Shown: positions 1 through 5,194 of the stretch, piece by piece | Layout of the letters: every line of letters starts with the position of its first letter | Position numbering within the stretch: the stretch's first letter is position 1 | NCBI GenBank assembly: GCA_016935935.1 | Contig: JAFGPZ010000088.1 | Span: 1-5,194 of the forward strand | Length of the DNA: 5,194 bases | DNA from: Deltaproteobacteria bacterium | GTDB lineage: Bacteria > Desulfobacterota > Syntrophia > Syntrophales > UBA2210 | Reading direction: 5' to 3' | Notes under the pieces: model-generated | Databases searched by the model: none | Told to the model about the DNA's origin: nothing | The model's input: the letters and a program-made list of their open reading frames with translations, nothing else | Translations under genes and position numbers: made by a program

Positions 1-66
1 CTGATAGAGGCAGCTCTCAAATATGTCAATTTGTCAAAGAACAGCGTTGTTATCAATCAAACTTAA
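1..66 (+). CDS. Possible C-terminal tail of an unidentified gene (partial, weak)
   Basis: Frame 1 is open from the first base for 21 codons and stops at TAA (64-66), giving a tail that ends ...NSVVINQT. The composition looks protein-like and the frame runs off the left edge, so it could be the end of a plus-strand gene. An open run of this length is not rare by chance. I do not recognise the family and no terminator follows closely. The next feature downstream is decayed transposon sequence, so this could equally be non-coding. Confidence 0.22.
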   Translation: MIEAALKYVNLSKNSVVINQT

Positions 67-233
67 ACCCGAAAGTTGAGTTAATAACCTATTATTCGAT
101 GATGGTCGTATCGAAAGAACGTTTTTATGAAAAATCAGCTCCTCTTTTTGTTGATATGCCCGGCATAAAGGCCATTTTGGAGGGGGTTAAGGCAAACCAA
201 TCCACCACACCTTAAACACTAAAAGCGTTATGA
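67..233. other. Non-coding stretch with small inverted repeats, possibly the end of the decayed transposon
   Basis: No convincing gene is present. Two dyads are visible. One is a 13-bp palindrome, TATGCCcGGCATA, at 155-167. The other is TTAAGG (187-192) facing CCTTAA (210-215) across 17 bases. The stretch lies directly downstream of the stop codon of the Y2-type transposase remnant. In IS91-like elements the region beyond the transposase end carries a structured replication terminus or origin, so this may be the element's outer end. That assignment is inference; no boundary or target motif could be fixed. Confidence 0.3.
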
Positions 234-563
234 TCATATATAATCGTCCCACGTGTATTCGGGGTCGTGATGGAGATAATTGTCGTTGAGAGGCAGTCGG
301 CTGACCTGTGCCGTTAATGCAGACAGCCGGATCATGGATTTTCTGCGGCGGCATGGATCAGACGAGCCCAATGTCCAGATGTTCGAGGATACACTGGATC
401 ACTGACGGGTCATGCTGCCGATAACCCTCAAGGCACCTTGAAATTTTAGACAGATCAAAGAATCGACTTTATATATTTTCTGTATCAGACGTGCCCAATT
501 CAGGCGGAAGACTTTAACATCTCCCTCTGGTTTGAGGATGCAGGGAATGCAAGCGCGTTTCAT
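234..563 (-). pseudogene. Decayed C-terminal fragment of a Y2 (IS91-like) transposase
   Basis: The minus strand from the ATG at 563 reads a 54-codon piece ending at TGA 401-399. It contains RLNWARLIQKIYKVDSLICL followed by a FQGALRVIGSM segment. This matches the conserved tail of Y2_Tnp-family putative transposases, which typically reads like SWARLIxKVYEVDPLxCPxC...MRVIxFI. A second frame then gives SVIQCILEHLDIGLV up to TGA 360-358, matching the usual 'vIkkILeHLgLW'. The first frame resumes with QVSRLPLNDNYLHHDPEY and TWDDYI, ending at TGA 236-234, which resembles the family's usual C-terminus. Two compensating frameshifts and an internal stop are therefore present. The second Cys of the expected CPxC zinc knuckle is Phe (CLKF). 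The N-terminal catalytic HUH and Tyr domains are absent, so the gene is dead. It lies just beyond the operon terminator on the same strand. Confidence 0.75.
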
Positions 564-642
564 GTTAAAACAGATGAGTTCAGCCTGCTGATCTCTCAGT
601 TATCAACCAATAACTTAGTGTTAATTACGCCCTCATTACCCC

Positions 643-670
643 AAAAAGAAATCCCTGTGAGAACAGGGAT
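643..670 (-). terminator. Rho-independent terminator of the acyl-CoA synthetase operon
   Basis: On the minus strand an 8-bp perfect stem (ATCCCTGT 670-663 with ACAGGGAT 658-651) closes a TCTC loop. It is followed immediately by TTCTTTTTGG (650-641), a U-rich tract in RNA. It begins 8 bases after the TGA of the synthetase gene, the position expected for the end of the three-gene transcript. Confidence 0.9.
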
Positions 671-678
671 CTCACGTG

Positions 679-2772
679 TCAATCGCCGAGAATGATCGTC
701 GCATCTACGGCGGTGGCTTCTTTTCCACGTACGATAAGGGGGTTTATATCGATTTCCTTAATGCGCTCATGGGTACACCCGATCTCTCCAAGGGCTATGA
801 GGAGACGGGCAAGATTGTCCCTGTCCACCGGGGGTGTTCCCCTGAATCCATCCAGTAATTTCTGACCCTGAAGGCGATTGATACAGTTCAATGCATCATA
901 TTGAGTCAGGGGTGCAATGGCAAATGCAACATCACCGAATACCTCGGCCATGATTCCTCCCAGTCCGCACATGACGCAGGGACCGAACTGAGGATCACGA
1001 ATAAAACCAATAATAATCTCAAGTGATTCCGGTATGTATTTCTGTATGAGCACCTCACCGTTCCCTTTCATTGTGTTCATGAGTGAATCAAATATACTCC
1101 TGGCGTCATGGACATTGTTTATATTCAGGTGCACCAGACCGTGTTCAGTCTTATGGATAGAGCCTGGAGCGAGGCCTTTCAAAACGAGGGGAAATCCGAT
1201 CTGCCGGAATGCCTTATCCGCTTCGTTGATATCCCGCGTAACTATCTCTCCCACAGTGGGTATTCCGTACTGTGAGATGATCGACTTAGATAGATGCTCA
1301 TCAAGGGAGCCCTCGAAATGAGTGAGGATATCCTTCCATTCTTCCAATAGAAAAGTTTCTGTCTCTGCCCTCCGTGTTTCGGATATCAACTCCGGTGCCT
1401 TTCTCCACTTGAAGAGAGCAGCGAGACACTCCGTCGTACGATACAATTCACGAAATACGGGGAATCCGTATGAATGGGCCTGCTGCTGAAATTCAAAGGC
1501 ATCATCCATTTTCCCAAGAAGCCAGAAGAGTATCGGTTTATCAGAACCTTTTGCCAGATCCGCGATCATCAAGGGATCGTATTTAAAACGACGATATCCT
1601 GCGAAAGACTGCAGCAGGATTGCGTCAACGCCGGGATCTTTCAGTACCGCTTCGGTAGCCTCCTTAAACACTTTGTCGGATCCGTGTACCTGTATGGCGG
1701 GGAACAGGTCTGCGGGATTGTCGACGGGCATCCAGGTCGGATAGAGGGATTGAAAGACCTCTATCGTTTCGTGAGAAAATTTAGCAATGGGAAGGTCCAT
1801 CTCCTCCATGAAGTCTGTGGCAACAATTCCGGCGCCACCGCTGACAAAGAGGATGGCGGTGCGCCCCGTCTTTTCGGGACGTTGTGGTGGTGGAAACGCC
1901 GCCAGAGTCCTGCACAGATCCATGAGTTGTTTGAAATCTTTTGCCTCTATGATGCCTGCCTGAGCAAGGGCGCCACTTATCACTCGGTTGTTTCCTGCGA
2001 GGGATGCTGTGTGACTCAACGCCGCCTCAGCCCCTTTTTTACTCTTTCCTCCTTTCAGAATCACGACCGGTTTTTCTCCACCTCGCGCGAGATTCACAAA
2101 TCGCCGGCCATCAGGGAGTGCTTCGACATAGAGTCCGATTACTCTGGTGTCCCGATCTTCAAGGAAATATTCGAGAAGGTCACATTCGTCGACATCGACT
2201 TTGTTCCCGATAGAACAGACTTTACTGATACCCATGATGCCGTGGCTCATAACATCAATCAAAAAGCTTGCCGAGAGCATGCCGCTCTGGACGATGAGAG
2301 ATACCGATCCCGGCGTAAAACCCTCTGCCATCGCGGTAGGATCGACGAGGGAAAAATTATGGTTTTTGACACCATCAACGAGTCCCATACAGTTAGGACC
2401 CCACAGACGGATGCCTTTGTTCTTCGAGATGTTCTTTATGTGTTCCTGCAGTTTCCGGCCTTCTCCGCCGATTTCCGCAAAACCGCCGGATGTGATGATT
2501 GCCCCCGGTACCCCCTTCGCTACGCAGTCTTCAAGAACATCCGGGACCATGGGTGCCGGTACCATGATAATCGCGAGATCCACCGGACCGGAAACATCCG
2601 AAACGTGAGAGTAGCTTGTAAGGCCCTCTATTTCCTTGTAGCGGGGGTTAATGGGGCAGATCTTTCCTTCAAAGCTTGTGAGCAGATTTTTCAGGATGGC
2701 ATAGCCTCCCTTGGTTATGTCCGGTGTCGCACCAACAACAGCAATTACCTCGGGTTCGAAAAAAAAGTTCAT
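679..2772 (-). CDS. ADP-forming acyl-CoA synthetase (acetate--CoA ligase, NDP-forming; fused alpha-beta)
   Basis: This 697-residue protein belongs to the NDP-forming acyl-CoA synthetase superfamily, which interconverts acyl-CoA + ADP + Pi and acid + CoA + ATP in the cytosol. Domain order: CoA-binding Rossmann domain (about 1-130, with VVGAT near 12-16 and GPNCMG at 125-130), a succinyl-CoA-ligase-like domain (about 150-295), a linker ligase domain (about 300-460), and an ATP-grasp domain (about 480-697). The first phosphorylated His is in ALSHTASLAG (His254). The second, in the ATP-grasp half, is in SIHKTEHG (His540). The ATP-grasp signatures GLGGIMAEVFGD (603-614) and EIDINPL (673-679) are intact, so it should be active. 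The start at 2772 is chosen because GAGGAG (2784-2779) lies 6 bases upstream and the CoA-binding domain begins there. An in-frame extension to 2880 would overlap the preceding gene and has no ribosome site. It is the last gene of the operon, 67 bases after the second Ptb-like gene. The acyl substrate cannot be read from sequence; acetate, propionate, butyrate or aryl acids are possible. Confidence 0.93.
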   Translation of the reverse strand: MNFFFEPEVIAVVGATPDITKGGYAILKNLLTSFEGKICPINPRYKEIEGLTSYSHVSDVSGPVDLAIIMVPAPMVPDVLEDCVAKGVPGAIITSGGFAEIGGEGRKLQEHIKNISKNKGIRLWGPNCMGLVDGVKNHNFSLVDPTAMAEGFTPGSVSLIVQSGMLSASFLIDVMSHGIMGISKVCSIGNKVDVDECDLLEYFLEDRDTRVIGLYVEALPDGRRFVNLARGGEKPVVILKGGKSKKGAEAALSHTASLAGNNRVISGALAQAGIIEAKDFKQLMDLCRTLAAFPPPQRPEKTGRTAILFVSGGAGIVATDFMEEMDLPIAKFSHETIEVFQSLYPTWMPVDNPADLFPAIQVHGSDKVFKEATEAVLKDPGVDAILLQSFAGYRRFKYDPLMIADLAKGSDKPILFWLLGKMDDAFEFQQQAHSYGFPVFRELYRTTECLAALFKWRKAPELISETRRAETETFLLEEWKDILTHFEGSLDEHLSKSIISQYGIPTVGEIVTRDINEADKAFRQIGFPLVLKGLAPGSIHKTEHGLVHLNINNVHDARSIFDSLMNTMKGNGEVLIQKYIPESLEIIIGFIRDPQFGPCVMCGLGGIMAEVFGDVAFAIAPLTQYDALNCINRLQGQKLLDGFRGTPPVDRDNLARLLIALGEIGCTHERIKEIDINPLIVRGKEATAVDATIILGD

Positions 2773-2778
2773 ATATGT

Positions 2779-2784
2779 CTCCTC
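2779..2784 (-). promoter_or_regulatory. Ribosome binding site that fixes the synthetase start
   Basis: GAGGAG on the minus strand sits 6 bases before the ATG at 2772. The alternative in-frame ATG codons at 2793 and 2880 have no comparable site. Confidence 0.8.
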
Positions 2785-2804
2785 GCGAGTCATAAGGGGC
2801 AGCA

Positions 2805-2827
2805 GGGGTCTCAGTAGGGGTGACCCC
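2805..2827 (-). repeat. Intergenic inverted repeat between second Ptb-like gene and synthetase
   Basis: GGGGTC (minus 2827-2822) faces GACCCC (2810-2805) across an 11-base loop, in the 67-base gap before the synthetase ribosome site. A shorter competing pairing (CCCC 2820-2817 with GGGG 2827-2824) is possible. No U-tract follows, so it is not a standard terminator. It could be an mRNA processing or stabilising structure that sets the level of the downstream gene. The function is inferred only. Confidence 0.4.
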
Positions 2828-2839
2828 CGCTTGATTTCC

Positions 2840-3754
2840 TTATGTATTTTTGTTTCCTTTTGCACACATGAGGGATGCAAGCGCGAACGCAGCTATTTTG
2901 TTTTCTGTCGACACAAACGGGAGATTGATAATTGCCGGAGTACTGGTGCCTGCAAGAACTCCTGCCATGGCCATCTTTCCGATAAACACGAGAACCTGTG
3001 AGAGCAGGTATCCAGTTTCCACTTCCGGGACCAGGTAGATATCGGCATTGCCTGTGACAATACTCTTGACCCCCTTCCTGGCAGCTGCTTCTTTGCTCAC
3101 GGCACAATCCATGTCGAGAGCTCCTTCGACAACGACGTTACCAAATTGTTTCCTTTCCGACATCTTGGAAATGATTGCTGCATCCACTGTTGCCGGGATG
3201 CTTGGATTTATCTGTTCTACCGCTGCAATGGCTGCAACCTTCCTGGGTGAGTCAAATTCGAGGATGTCAGTAAGCTCCAGTGCATTTTCGAGGATTGCAA
3301 TTTTTTCTTTAAGGGAAGGATAATCGTTCAGGTAGGTATCCGTTATGAGGATCAGCTTGTCCCTTTGGAGAAGCTGGAAGATCGAAACAAAGCTTGCCAG
3401 TCTGCCGTTTAAAAGACCACTTCCCTCGTTCAGGACGGCATCGACGAATGTCTGATGATCATTGTGTCCCTGCATGAGAATATCTCCGTTATCCCGTGCC
3501 ATGCGTATTGCTTTTGCAAGGGCTTTGTCTCGATCCACCTCATCAATGATTTCATAGTCATGATGTGCCAGTGACGTCGATGTAACCAGCTTTTCTATTT
3601 TAGGAGCATTACCGACAAGGACGGGGCTTATGAGATGAGCCCTCGAAGCCTCTTCGATTACGTCAAGCGTGTGTATTGCCGGAAAGGCCACGATCACTTT
3701 CTTCTTTTCAGCCTTCTGAGCCCGTTCAATCAGTTCTTTCCATGTGCTTATCAT
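2840..3754 (-). CDS. Phosphate acetyl/butyryltransferase family protein, subunit-like, lacking the Ser-Arg catalytic pair
   Basis: At 304 residues it has normal length for Ptb (phosphotransbutyrylase), which converts acyl-CoA + Pi to acyl-phosphate + CoA. It aligns along the whole family pattern: LMQGHNDHQTF (93-103, where Ptb has MKG...TF), GRLASFVSIF (117-126), ITDT (137-140), AAVEQINPSIPATVDAA (177-193), VVVEGALDMDCAVS (207-220) and GNADIYLVPEVETG (235-248). In the C-terminal block, PAIINLPFVSTENKIAAFAL (273-292) aligns without gaps to the usual PVVLTSRADS..K..SIAL. The Ser-Arg known to be catalytic in archaeal Pta is Leu278-Pro279 here. The usual Lys in 'MKG' is Gln95. It may therefore be inactive alone, a partner subunit of the preceding paralogue, or a binding protein. 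The start is supported by GGGGGTGA (3768-3761) 6 bases upstream. It begins one base after the stop codon of the preceding gene, implying translational coupling. Confidence 0.85.
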   Translation of the reverse strand: MISTWKELIERAQKAEKKKVIVAFPAIHTLDVIEEASRAHLISPVLVGNAPKIEKLVTSTSLAHHDYEIIDEVDRDKALAKAIRMARDNGDILMQGHNDHQTFVDAVLNEGSGLLNGRLASFVSIFQLLQRDKLILITDTYLNDYPSLKEKIAILENALELTDILEFDSPRKVAAIAAVEQINPSIPATVDAAIISKMSERKQFGNVVVEGALDMDCAVSKEAAARKGVKSIVTGNADIYLVPEVETGYLLSQVLVFIGKMAMAGVLAGTSTPAIINLPFVSTENKIAAFALASLMCAKGNKNT

Positions 3755-3755
3755 C

Positions 3756-4676
3756 TTAGCTCACCCCCTCTCTTATTCTGTCCGCTATGACAACACCCAT
3801 GGCGATTTCACCGGTGATGGAATCACAGAAATCTGATCGGGCAGGAATAATTACCGGACCTTTTGTACTGATAAGTAAGGAACGTCTCTTCACATCTAGG
3901 AGAAAATTTAATTTGCAAAGAATATTCGCTGTATCAAGGTTCGGGGCGAGAAGAATATGCGGCAGTTTCGAGATATCAATCTGTTTGTAACTGTCAAAGG
4001 GCTTTTCTCTTTTCATAAAAATGTCGAAAAAGTTTGTCGCTTCGATAATCTCACATTCTCCCAGTTCTCCGGAGGCAGCAGCTGTCTTGAGTAATTCGCC
4101 ATCATTAAATGATGCGAGGGCGCCACCGATTTCCCTTTGGCCGGAAAGGACAGAAATCTTTGGCCGAGAATATCCAAGCAGATGGGCCAGAAATATTGCG
4201 TTATTAACAATTTTGACTTTTGTGTTGTAATCAGGCGTTATGGTTGCGCCCGTATCGGTAAAACCGACAAGATGATAGAGGCCCGGAATCTCCCACAGGG
4301 ATATGACGCTGACGGTTCTCCCCGTGCCCAGTTTGGCTTCTTCCCTTATGATTGAACGATAGATATAGGAGGTGGGGATTTGCCCCTTTCCCTCGATATC
4401 GAATTTCCCATCGAAGAACATGGAGGTTCCGAGATCGGCGATAGTTTGCCGATCTTCCTCAATGATCGTTTCAAACCGACTGATGTCAAACTCCACTTCG
4501 TCTGCCACCCGCTTCATTTTTTCCAGATTGCCAATGAGCACGGGTTCGATATACCCCTTTTCCCAGCCCTTCTTCACCGCCATCATAAATTCTCCGTCTT
4601 CAGGGGCAAGGACAGCGAGCTTTTTCGGCCCTTTTTCCCTCGCCAGCCTGGAGACGTCCTCCAGTGTCTGAATCAT
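3756..4676 (-). CDS. Divergent phosphate acyltransferase (Ptb/Pta-like) protein, first gene of the operon
   Basis: At 306 residues it fits the Pta/Ptb fold, with the pattern VLIGN (46-50), TGRTVSVISLWEIPG (118-132), TDTGATITPDYNTKVKIVNN (140-159, where Ptb has LTDVAFNTYPELKEKIDIVNN), AHLLGYSRPKISVLSG (164-179), LPHILLAPNLDTANILCK (238-255) and GPVIIPARSDFCDSITGEIA (273-292). The last block aligns to the family's VLTSRADS site and keeps Arg280 and Asp282, but Ser is Ala279. The family's NPxMPxTxDA motif is absent: the corresponding stretch (about 182-194) reads EIGGALASFNDGE. The 'VDGPLALD' motif is also replaced (IIEATNFFDIF, 210-220). It is more divergent than the next gene and they share an operon one base apart. 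The start follows AAGGAGGG (4688-4681), 4 bases upstream. Acyl-CoA-related catalysis or binding is likely, but the exact reaction is uncertain. Confidence 0.8.
   Translation of the reverse strand: MIQTLEDVSRLAREKGPKKLAVLAPEDGEFMMAVKKGWEKGYIEPVLIGNLEKMKRVADEVEFDISRFETIIEEDRQTIADLGTSMFFDGKFDIEGKGQIPTSYIYRSIIREEAKLGTGRTVSVISLWEIPGLYHLVGFTDTGATITPDYNTKVKIVNNAIFLAHLLGYSRPKISVLSGQREIGGALASFNDGELLKTAAASGELGECEIIEATNFFDIFMKREKPFDSYKQIDISKLPHILLAPNLDTANILCKLNFLLDVKRRSLLISTKGPVIIPARSDFCDSITGEIAMGVVIADRIREGVS
3761..3768 (-). promoter_or_regulatory. Ribosome binding site inside the end of the preceding gene
   Basis: GGGGGTGA on the minus strand ends 6 bases before the ATG at 3754 and lies within the last codons of the first Ptb-like gene. 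The two cistrons are therefore probably translated in a coupled way and in similar amounts. Confidence 0.75.
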
Positions 4677-4680
4677 GAAA

Positions 4681-4688
4681 CCCTCCTT
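4681..4688 (-). promoter_or_regulatory. Strong Shine-Dalgarno of the first operon gene
   Basis: AAGGAGGG on the minus strand lies 4 bases before the ATG at 4676. It is near-complete anti-16S complementarity and decides the start codon. Confidence 0.85.
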
Positions 4689-4698
4689 TTGATATTTT

Positions 4699-4729
4699 CC
4701 TAAAATTACCCGCGAGTGTATTTAGGTAA
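4699..4729 (-). repeat. Mutually exclusive inverted repeats just upstream of the first ribosome site
   Basis: In the leader, CCTAAA (4726-4721) can pair with TTTAGG (4704-4699). The overlapping TTACC (4729-4725) can pair with GGTAA (4710-4706). Both pairings share bases and sit 11 bases or more before the Shine-Dalgarno. The stems are short with large loops, so a role in switching translation is only a possibility. Confidence 0.25.
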
Positions 4730-4764
4730 CTGTTCCTCTTAAAGTATCTGTAAACAATGTAAGG

Positions 4765-4811
4765 TCTCTTGTGCAAGGCATCTAAAAAGTGGTGATGCCA
4801 TACACAAGAGA
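4765..4811 (-). repeat. Long imperfect stem-loop in the operon leader
   Basis: TCTCTTGTG (minus 4811-4803) pairs with CACAAGAGA (4773-4765), 9 bp perfect. After a 3x3 mismatch, GGCATC (4799-4794) pairs with GATGCC (4782-4777), 6 bp, around an 11-base loop. Total span is 47 bases. No U-tract follows on either strand, so it is not a standard terminator. It lies about 25-70 bases downstream of the predicted sigma-54 start site and could be an RNA leader structure or a protein-binding dyad. Confidence 0.65.
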
Positions 4812-4815
4812 AAGG

Positions 4816-4833
4816 GATAAGGAATGACTTATC
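4816..4833. repeat. Perfect 6-bp inverted repeat at the predicted transcript start
   Basis: GATAAG (4816-4821) and CTTATC (4828-4833) are separated by 6 bases. In the transcript expected from the -24/-12 promoter this would form a hairpin within the first few bases, immediately before the larger leader stem-loop. It could be a 5'-end stabiliser or an operator. Confidence 0.4.
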
Positions 4834-4846
4834 GATTCGTTACTAC

Positions 4847-4862
4847 TGCAAAGGCAGTGCCA
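4847..4862 (-). promoter_or_regulatory. Sigma-54 (-24/-12) promoter of the operon
   Basis: The minus strand reads TGGCAC (4862-4857), 5 bases, then TTGCA (4851-4847). This matches the RpoN consensus TGGCAC-N5-TTGCW exactly, with the GG and GC doublets 10 bases apart. Transcription should start near 4836, giving a leader of about 160 bases before the first gene. Such promoters need an enhancer-binding activator and ATP hydrolysis, so the operon is probably switched on by a specific signal. Sigma-54 control of ptb-containing operons is known elsewhere, for example the SigL/BkdR-controlled bkd operon of Bacillus subtilis. Confidence 0.85.
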
Positions 4863-5000
4863 TGCGATAGTTTTCATGTTAAAATTCTACACGTGACGCG
4901 CTGTAACTTGTTTGTGGGTCGAGAAAAGGTGCATTGACAAAATCATAAAGGTTTTATACACGATTTCAGGGAGTAGTTCATATATTTTGTGCCGGAATTG

Positions 5001-5017
5001 TTTACCGTTACTGTAAA
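5001..5017. promoter_or_regulatory. Candidate upstream activator site (17-bp palindrome)
   Basis: TTTACCGTTACTGTAAA is symmetric about its centre at 7 of 8 pairs. It sits about 170 bases upstream of the predicted transcription start, within the usual range for sigma-54 enhancer sites. The half-site CTGTAA recurs at 4901-4906 and 4748-4753. Which activator binds is unknown, and no activator gene lies in the window. Between this site and the promoter (4863-5000) I see no gene and no other strong signal. Confidence 0.4.
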
Positions 5018-5124
5018 AAAAATTAACGCTATGTTGAAAATATTAACAAGTCTTCATTTTGATTCGTTGTTTCAGCTACATCCACACAGGTGATGTATGA
5101 GTGACGGTTTTAATCAAAAGAATT

Positions 5125-5145
5125 CCTCGCAGCTTTGCTGCGGGG
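5125..5145 (+). mobile_element. Hairpin at the left end of an IS200/IS605-like element
   Basis: CCTCGCAGC and GCTGCGGGG form a 9-bp stem (one G-T pair) around a TTT loop. It lies 28 bases before an ATG whose first codons resemble IS200-type TnpA. IS200/IS605 elements lack terminal inverted repeats and carry such subterminal hairpins recognised by TnpA. The exact element boundary, probably within about 5110-5122, cannot be fixed. It could instead be a terminator (TTTTT follows at 5152-5156), but the adjoining gene start favours an IS end. Confidence 0.55.
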
Positions 5146-5173
5146 TTGCCGTTTTTGTGATATAAATGACTCT

Positions 5174-5194
5174 ATGAGTGAACATATCCTGAAA
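5174..5194 (+). CDS. Start of a probable IS200/IS605 family TnpA transposase (partial, runs off the right edge)
   Basis: ATG at 5174 begins MSEHILK, after which the window ends. Many IS200-like TnpA proteins (Y1_Tnp, HUH single-strand transposases) start in a closely similar way, of the MSEHIxKSHN type. A characteristic hairpin precedes it at the usual short distance. No good Shine-Dalgarno is present, which is common for IS200 transposases. Only seven residues are visible, so the call rests mainly on the hairpin plus N-terminus combination. Confidence 0.5.

Noticed and set aside
1..29. Leftward sigma-70-like promoter (TTGACA at 29-24, 17 bases, TATCAG at 6-1)
   Set aside because: The -10 match is only 4 of 6 and it abuts the window edge, so no downstream gene can be checked.
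99..215. 38-codon plus-strand frame starting MMVVSKERF
   Set aside because: No Shine-Dalgarno precedes it, I recognise no family, and it lies in what is probably the non-coding flank of the decayed transposon. The frame's openness upstream is unremarkable.
280..405. Plus-strand frame ending in a FEDTLDH tail
   Set aside because: It is the complement of the recognisable transposase segments on the minus strand and has only a TTG candidate start with poor spacing.
450..695. Plus-strand frame open for 81 codons with protein-like composition
   Set aside because: It has no ATG start, runs across the terminator hairpin and into the synthetase end, and lies opposite the Y2 transposase remnant, which explains its coding-like look.
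1474..2817. 447-codon open frame on the plus strand, antisense to the synthetase
   Set aside because: It is antisense to a gene with full domain and motif support, its protein has no recognisable family pattern and is rich in Cys, His and Arg, and it has no plausible ribosome site. It is a codon-bias shadow.
2773..2880. N-terminal extension of the synthetase to an ATG at 2880
   Set aside because: It overlaps the end of the second Ptb-like gene, has no ribosome site, and lies outside the CoA-binding domain. The ATG at 2772 has GAGGAG at ideal spacing.
4845..4858. ACTGC-N4-GCAGT inverted repeat overlapping the promoter
   Set aside because: It is largely a by-product of the -24/-12 consensus (GGCAC...TTGC) and needs no separate explanation.
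4782..4877. 31-codon minus-strand frame starting MKTIAWHC
   Set aside because: It begins upstream of the -24/-12 promoter and would not be on the predicted transcript; it has no ribosome site.
4934..4960. Rightward sigma-70-like promoter (TTGACA then TATACA)
   Set aside because: The spacer is 15 bases, too short, and the -10 is a poor match; no gene starts within 200 bases on that strand.

Overview
The window carries a three-gene minus-strand operon flanked by mobile-element sequence. The gene content (two phosphotransacylase-family proteins plus a fused ADP-forming acyl-CoA synthetase), a sigma-54 promoter, a fossil Y2 transposase and an IS200-like end together suggest an anaerobic, acyl-CoA-metabolising bacterium. 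A deltaproteobacterium (Desulfobacterota: sulfate reducer or syntroph) is the best guess. This is inferred from gene families and codon/base composition, because no taxonomic marker gene is present.

Layout from left to right. Bases 1-66 may hold the tail of a plus-strand gene (weak). Bases 67-233 are non-coding, with small inverted repeats. Bases 234-563 hold a decayed C-terminal fragment of a Y2 (IS91-like) transposase on the minus strand. A clear Rho-independent terminator for the minus-strand operon lies at 643-670. The operon follows, read from right to left: a divergent phosphotransacylase (Ptb)-like gene at 3756-4676, a second Ptb-like gene at 2840-3754, and an ADP-forming acyl-CoA synthetase at 679-2772. 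Upstream of the operon (4677-5173) are a structured leader with two stem-loops, an exact-consensus -24/-12 promoter, and a near-perfect 17-bp palindrome placed where an enhancer-binding activator could sit. The right edge (about 5125-5194) holds a hairpin and the first seven codons of what looks like an IS200/IS605-type TnpA, pointing out of the window.

How the genes may work together. Phosphotransacylases interconvert acyl-CoA + Pi and acyl-phosphate + CoA. ADP-forming synthetases convert acyl-CoA + ADP + Pi to acid + CoA + ATP through an enzyme-bound acyl-phosphate and phosphohistidine. No acyl kinase is visible here. The most interesting point is that the two Ptb-like proteins have lost different signature motifs. 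The first keeps the Arg-Ser-Asp part of the C-terminal 'SRADS' site but lacks the 'NPxMPxT' motif. The second keeps 'NPSIPATVDAA' but has Leu-Pro in place of the catalytic Ser-Arg. This suggests a two-subunit enzyme with a composite site, or proteins repurposed for CoA or acyl binding, under sigma-54 control.
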